From an uncultured Porphyromonadaceae bacterium (GTDB taxonomy: Bacteria > Bacteroidota > Bacteroidia > Bacteroidales > Muribaculaceae), in contig CAMWUZ010000079.1 in assembly GCA_947177595.1 (NCBI GenBank), positions 1 through 7,588 of the forward strand: a DNA stretch of 7,588 bases, read 5' to 3'. Below are positions 5,434 through 7,588 of the stretch, piece by piece (the stretch's first letter is position 1; each line of letters starts with the position of its first letter). The translations under genes and the position numbers were made by a program. A model generated the notes under the pieces. That model ran no database searches and was not told the origin of the DNA. It saw nothing but the letters and a program-made list of their open reading frames with translations.

Positions 5434-6618
5434 TTATTGTATTAGGGTAAGGCGGTTCAAACGAGCCATCACAAGATGATATTGGTATTGCACATCTATG
5501 AACTCACGCTTAGCCTCAATGAAATAATTCAATTCTCCAAGATATTCAATAAGCGTAATCTGCCCTGCGGCATACGCTTTTTTCAGTAGTTTGAGATTAT
5601 CCTCTCTTTCAAATATTGGCTTATATTCCTCAATTTCTTTGAAAAGACTCAAAGCCTGTCCGCGCTCAGACTTTAGGTTCGCGACTTCCTGCATCGCTGC
5701 AAGGATAGCATCGGTTTCTGCAGCTTCAGCACGTAATTTTGCCGATCTTGCCGTGCCTCTTGAAGAGAATAAAGGTATGGATATGCCGGCTGTGACTCCA
5801 TGCCATTTGTCAACAACCTCATTCTCGTAAGTGTAGCCTATGCTGAAGCCCGGTAGTAGAGCTCTGCTCTCAGCCGTGGCAAGAGCTTTAGCGGATATGG
5901 CGTTTTCTTTAGCTTCGAATATGCTTGGATTAGCTTCGGTCAGTAATTCCTCGTACCTGTTTTCAGGTAGAAGAACCTCATCGGGGAAATCCGTGAGTTG
6001 AGCAGCAATATCATCGATATTTTTGCCGCAAAGGGCTTCAAGAGACGAAACGGCTGTGATAAGAGAGCGTTTGTCTGCTGCAAGCCGCTTGGCTATGGCT
6101 ATACGCTCAATTTCCAGTTTATTAAGGTCAAGCCTGGTGATGTCACCGTTGTTCGCTCTCTTTCTCACTACCTCAATCATTTGTGATATTGTGTCATTGA
6201 GGGTATTGGAAAGTTCTGCATTGCGTTTTGCAGCCACAATGTCTATCATTGCCTGCTTTATTTCCAGAGTCTTAGCAACAAGGGTGGAGCGCTCGGCTGC
6301 GGCAAGTGCCTTTCCGGTCGCCTCGATACCCTTGCGGCGCGCAGAGTAAGCTCCCGGCCAGTCCATAGACTGGCTCACGCTAACATTCCATTTGTTTACA
6401 GTTTCTCCTTCACCCCAAAGGTATCCCACCTCTGCTTCAAGCGGAGGAATACTGTTGGCTCCTTTCATATCCTCAATAACGGCACGGTTTGTAAGCCTGG
6501 CAGATTTCAAACTAAGACTTTCCGATGCGAGCGCCCTTGCAGTTGAGTTGAAGTCAAGGGCATTTACCGGGCATGAAATAAGCATTGCCAGCAGGATATA
6601 TGCAGATGTTTTTATCAT
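5434..6618 (-). CDS. TolC-family outer membrane efflux protein (OMF of an RND system)
   Basis: A 394-residue outer-membrane factor of the TolC/CusC/CzcC superfamily, the exit duct of a tripartite pump. The two homologous halves each show the expected strand-then-long-helix pattern: WNVSVSQSMDWPG (77-89) followed by helices with NNGDITRLDLNKLEIE (156-171), and GVTAGISIPLFSSRG (274-288) followed by helices with AAGQITLIEYLGELN (350-364). GDITRLDLNKLE and GQITLIEYLGELN look like the duplicated equator motif. The N-terminal export signal is ambiguous: LISC (13-16) fits a lipobox, making it a lipoprotein like CusC or OprM, while VNA (18-20) would suit signal peptidase I. The length is at the short end for the family but complete. 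The ATG overlaps the TGA of the upstream RND gene by one base (TGATG), indicating translational coupling. Confidence 0.9.
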   Translation of the reverse strand: MIKTSAYILLAMLISCPVNALDFNSTARALASESLSLKSARLTNRAVIEDMKGANSIPPLEAEVGYLWGEGETVNKWNVSVSQSMDWPGAYSARRKGIEATGKALAAAERSTLVAKTLEIKQAMIDIVAAKRNAELSNTLNDTISQMIEVVRKRANNGDITRLDLNKLEIERIAIAKRLAADKRSLITAVSSLEALCGKNIDDIAAQLTDFPDEVLLPENRYEELLTEANPSIFEAKENAISAKALATAESRALLPGFSIGYTYENEVVDKWHGVTAGISIPLFSSRGTARSAKLRAEAAETDAILAAMQEVANLKSERGQALSLFKEIEEYKPIFEREDNLKLLKKAYAAGQITLIEYLGELNYFIEAKREFIDVQYQYHLVMARLNRLTLIQ

Positions 6619-7588
6619 CAGTGATTATTTTTTATTTGGCTCAAATAGTATATAACCGGTACAACAAAGATATTCAAAATAGTAGATGTGACCAAACCGC
6701 CTAGTATCACGATCGCCAGCGGGGACTGGATTTCATTTCCCGGTTCTGAACCGCGCAATGCAAGTGGAATCAGTGCAAGAGCAGAGGTTAGGGCGGTCAT
6801 GATAATCGGGTTCAGACGGTCGGCAGACCCTTCTTTTATGGTATCAATCAGGGACTTGCTCTCTCTCCTTAGCGCGTTGTAGCGCGACATGAGCAACATT
6901 CCGTTACGGGTGGATATGCCAAGCAGCGAAATGAATCCGATGATTGCCGGGATATTAAGTTCGCCGGAGGTGATTTTAAGCAGGAATATACCGCCAATCA
7001 TCGCGAGTGGCATATTCATCAGTATAATCACAGCCTGTGACAAACTCTTATATTCCTGATACAGCAGCAGGAGTATGATTATGAGTGCGCCCAGTGTGGC
7101 AATTGCGAGTGTGCGTGATGCTGCGGCTTCGCTTTCAAACTGTCCGCCGTAAGTAATATGATATCCTTCGGGCAACTTGATTTTCTTGTCGATTGCATCA
7201 CGGATATCATTTACAGCACCACGCAGATCACGCCCATCCACATTCGCTGAAACAACGAGTCGCCGGCTAACATGCTCTCTGTTGATTGTGTTTGGTCCGG
7301 TTGTTGAAACGATGTCAGCAATATAGCTGAGAGGGATATTTCCCATCGGCGAGGCAATCATGAGGTTTCCGAGCTTGTCAATGCTTGACCTTGAGTCATC
7401 CTCCAGTTTCAAGGTAAGATCGTAAGGCATGCCCTTGACATATACCTGTGAAACAACATCTCCGCCAATCATTGTGGAAACATAGTCGTTGAACTCGCTA
7501 TTGGTAATTCCATAGCGCGCAAGCATCTCACGACTCGGGCGGATGTCGATCTGAGGTCTGCATGTCTGCTGTTCCACATTCACCTCTA
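6618..7588 (-). CDS. Heavy-metal-type RND efflux transporter (CusA/CzcA family), C-terminal part
   Basis: The C-terminal roughly 323 codons of an inner-membrane RND proton antiporter; the rest lies beyond the right edge, so the apparent GTG start at 7583 is not a real start (an in-frame GAG precedes it). It begins in the porter domain (VEQQ, then RPQIDIRPSREMLARYGI, a CusA-type signature), continues through YGGQFESEAAAS, and has membrane segments at about 7110-7060, 7041-6975, 6957-6885, 6810-6756 and 6726-6639. The block LNIPAIIGFISLLGISTRNGMLL and then RLNPIIMTALTSALALIPLAL and EPGNEIQSPLAIVILGG are characteristic of the HME-RND branch. The charged proton-relay residues of TM4 are outside the window, so the metal specificity and even the metal substrate itself cannot be inferred. 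It is coupled to the OMF gene downstream; no adaptor (CusB-like) gene is seen between or after them. Confidence 0.93.
   Translation of the reverse strand, partial: EVNVEQQTCRPQIDIRPSREMLARYGITNSEFNDYVSTMIGGDVVSQVYVKGMPYDLTLKLEDDSRSSIDKLGNLMIASPMGNIPLSYIADIVSTTGPNTINREHVSRRLVVSANVDGRDLRGAVNDIRDAIDKKIKLPEGYHITYGGQFESEAAASRTLAIATLGALIIILLLLYQEYKSLSQAVIILMNMPLAMIGGIFLLKITSGELNIPAIIGFISLLGISTRNGMLLMSRYNALRRESKSLIDTIKEGSADRLNPIIMTALTSALALIPLALRGSEPGNEIQSPLAIVILGGLVTSTILNIFVVPVIYYLSQIKNNH

Noticed and set aside
6392..6655. Plus-strand open frames over the efflux genes
   Set aside because: They are shadow frames antisense to strongly recognisable OMF and RND proteins, with no motifs of their own.
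6618..7583. Treating the GTG at 7583 as the true start of the RND gene
   Set aside because: The frame stays open to the window edge and the protein begins in the middle of the porter domain.

Overview
The window looks like a chromosomal segment of a Bacteroidales bacterium (Bacteroides/Muribaculaceae-like; the species cannot be read from the sequence). The evidence is the protein flavour of ysxC, of the RelA/SpoT homologue and of the CusA-type pump, the lack of Shine-Dalgarno sequences with A/T-rich start contexts, and several exact matches to the Bacteroidetes -7 promoter element TAnnTTTG. I see no mobile element, CRISPR array, tRNA or rRNA.

Layout. (1) At the left edge, on the minus strand, are the first 59 codons of a tRNA1(Val) A37 N6-methyltransferase (trmN6/yfiC). 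It is divergent from (2) ysxC/engB (244-846, +), a ribosome-assembly GTPase, across a 65-bp intergenic region carrying a TAnnTTTG element for each direction. (3) A probable 50-codon small gene (909-1061, +) follows, then a strong hairpin/T-tract terminator (1089-1126). (4) A RelA/SpoT homologue (1176-3371, +) has its own promoter almost touching the start codon. Its synthetase motifs are intact but the key hydrolase residues are replaced, so it should make but not degrade (p)ppGpp. (5) A lipoprotein of unknown function (3355-4188, +) overlaps the end of the RelA gene by 17 nt. (6) Convergent to it is a PAP2-family phosphatase with a signal peptide (4208-5068, -). (7) A 365-bp gene-free stretch (5069-5433) is dense with inverted repeats and holds an apparently orphan plus-strand promoter. 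(8) At the right edge, on the minus strand, lies a heavy-metal-type efflux operon: the C-terminal part of a CusA/CzcA-like RND pump (6618 to the edge) and a TolC-like outer-membrane factor (5434-6618) coupled by a TGATG overlap and closed by a 20-bp hairpin.

How the genes fit together. The left half is about translation and its control: tRNA modification, large-subunit assembly, and (p)ppGpp synthesis with an envelope lipoprotein coupled to it. The right half is envelope physiology: a PAP2 phosphatase, then a tripartite efflux system whose periplasmic adaptor is not in the window. I found no clear new multi-gene system. The best candidates for novelty are the hydrolase-dead RelA with its coupled lipoprotein, the small gene before it, and the highly structured 5069-5433 intergenic region with its promoter that leads to no gene.
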